From CAVYGM01 sp963768025 (GTDB taxonomy: Bacteria; Bacteroidota; Bacteroidia; Cytophagales; Spirosomataceae): a stretch of DNA of 64,000 nucleotides. The position numbers and the translations under genes are program-made. The first letter of the stretch is position 1, and every line of letters begins with the position of its first letter. Below, piece by piece: positions 63,650 through 64,000 of this stretch. The notes under the pieces were generated by a model. The model made no database searches and had not been told where the DNA came from. It saw only the letters and a list, made by a program, of their open reading frames with translations. The DNA lies in the NCBI GenBank assembly GCA_963768025.1, contig CAVYGM010000006.1, forward strand, positions 1-64,000, written 5' to 3'.

Positions 63650-64000
63650 ATGAAATTCTTATCCCTGACCGCAATCCTTTTTTACCTCATGAGTACCCTT
63701 CACGCCCAACCTACCTACCCTACCCTCGGCAAAGTACAGTACGACGACCCGCGTCTGGAAAAACTGATTCCCAAAAGCAGTACCATCGACGTACTGGCCT
63801 CCGGCTTTGTGTGGTCGGAGGGGCCGGTATGGGTCAAGGACGGGGGGTACCTTTTGTTCTCGGACGTACCAGCCAATACGGTATATCGGTGGAGCGAGAA
63901 GGACGGGCTGTCGGAGTTCCTGAAACCCTCGGGCTATACCGGCCGGGGTACCTACGGCGACGAGCCCGGCAGCAACGGCCTCACACTGGATAGTCAGGGC
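63650..64000 (+). CDS. SMP-30/gluconolactonase family protein, 3' end outside window
   Basis: 117 codons from an ATG at 63650 to the window end without a stop. Signal peptide FLSLTAILFYLMSTLHAQ. The mature part reads IDVLASGFVWSEGPVWVKDG GYLLFSDVPANTVYRW and GTYGDEPGSNGLTLDSQG, the first propeller blades of secreted SMP-30/gluconolactonase-like proteins (E-G-P-x-W and S-N-G-L-x-x-D are metal-site motifs). It would open a lactone ring in sugar oxidation. Divergent from the receptor fragment. Confidence 0.9.
   Translation, partial: MKFLSLTAILFYLMSTLHAQPTYPTLGKVQYDDPRLEKLIPKSSTIDVLASGFVWSEGPVWVKDGGYLLFSDVPANTVYRWSEKDGLSEFLKPSGYTGRGTYGDEPGSNGLTLDSQG

Overview
The window looks like the chromosome of a Bacteroidota bacterium of the Cytophagales type (Spirosomaceae-like). 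The basis is family content: two PorP/SprF proteins and a PorE-like OmpA protein of the type IX secretion system (T9SS), a giant adhesin with a T9SS type B C-terminal domain, DUF2851, DUF2721, DUF4038, short-form AMP nucleosidase, the HsdR-N stand-alone protein, and promoters that fit TTG-N19-TAnnTTTG. Genus and species cannot be read from the sequence.

Layout. 0-7.2 kb, minus strand: M28 peptidase, a lipoprotein, and sucB and sucA of the 2-oxoglutarate dehydrogenase complex, all carrying many frameshifts although the protein motifs stay intact. 7.2-20.5 kb, minus strand: T9SS surface locus, in transcription order giant repeat adhesin, PorP/SprF, PorE-like protein, PorP/SprF. 21.3-27.3 kb, minus: a TolB-like propeller plus outer-membrane barrel protein with a degenerate peptidase domain, a FAD oxidoreductase, cmk, a GNAT enzyme and a SnoaL-like protein. 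27.7-39.4 kb, mixed: small secreted protein, EEP-fold protein, an MBOAT/SGNH acylation pair, a FAH/SDR catabolic pair, adenine deaminase, an ECF sigma factor, rarA, tRNA-Arg(CCG), Nudix, DUF2721. 39.5-46.6 kb, minus: glgB, maltokinase, an M19 dipeptidase and glgE, that is the GlgE alpha-glucan pathway. 47-57 kb: mtgA, DUF2851, CCA-adding enzyme, GH140-like DUF4038 protein, AMP nucleosidase, YceI with MarR, Maf, a GH13 amylase. 57-64 kb: higBA, polysaccharide deacetylase, a haem/HEAT dehydrogenase-like protein, then a cluster of broken or orphan toxin-antitoxin parts, a TonB receptor remnant and the start of an SMP-30 gene.

How the genes fit together. The adhesin, its two SprF-like partners and the PorE-like protein form one plausible T9SS export and anchoring unit. 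GlgE, maltokinase, GlgB and possibly the GH13 enzyme at 55.7 kb form a maltose-1-phosphate route to branched glucan. The MBOAT and SGNH proteins would acylate an extracytoplasmic glycan.

Caution on quality. Genes with broken frames are typed pseudogene, but I think most breaks are sequence or assembly errors: they are densest in the first 7.2 kb, hit central-metabolism genes whose motifs are preserved, and where checked are one-base changes, often in homopolymers. One is proved internally by a 432-bp tandem repeat in which one interval is 433 bp. No rRNA, CRISPR array, insertion sequence, phage or replication origin was recognised.
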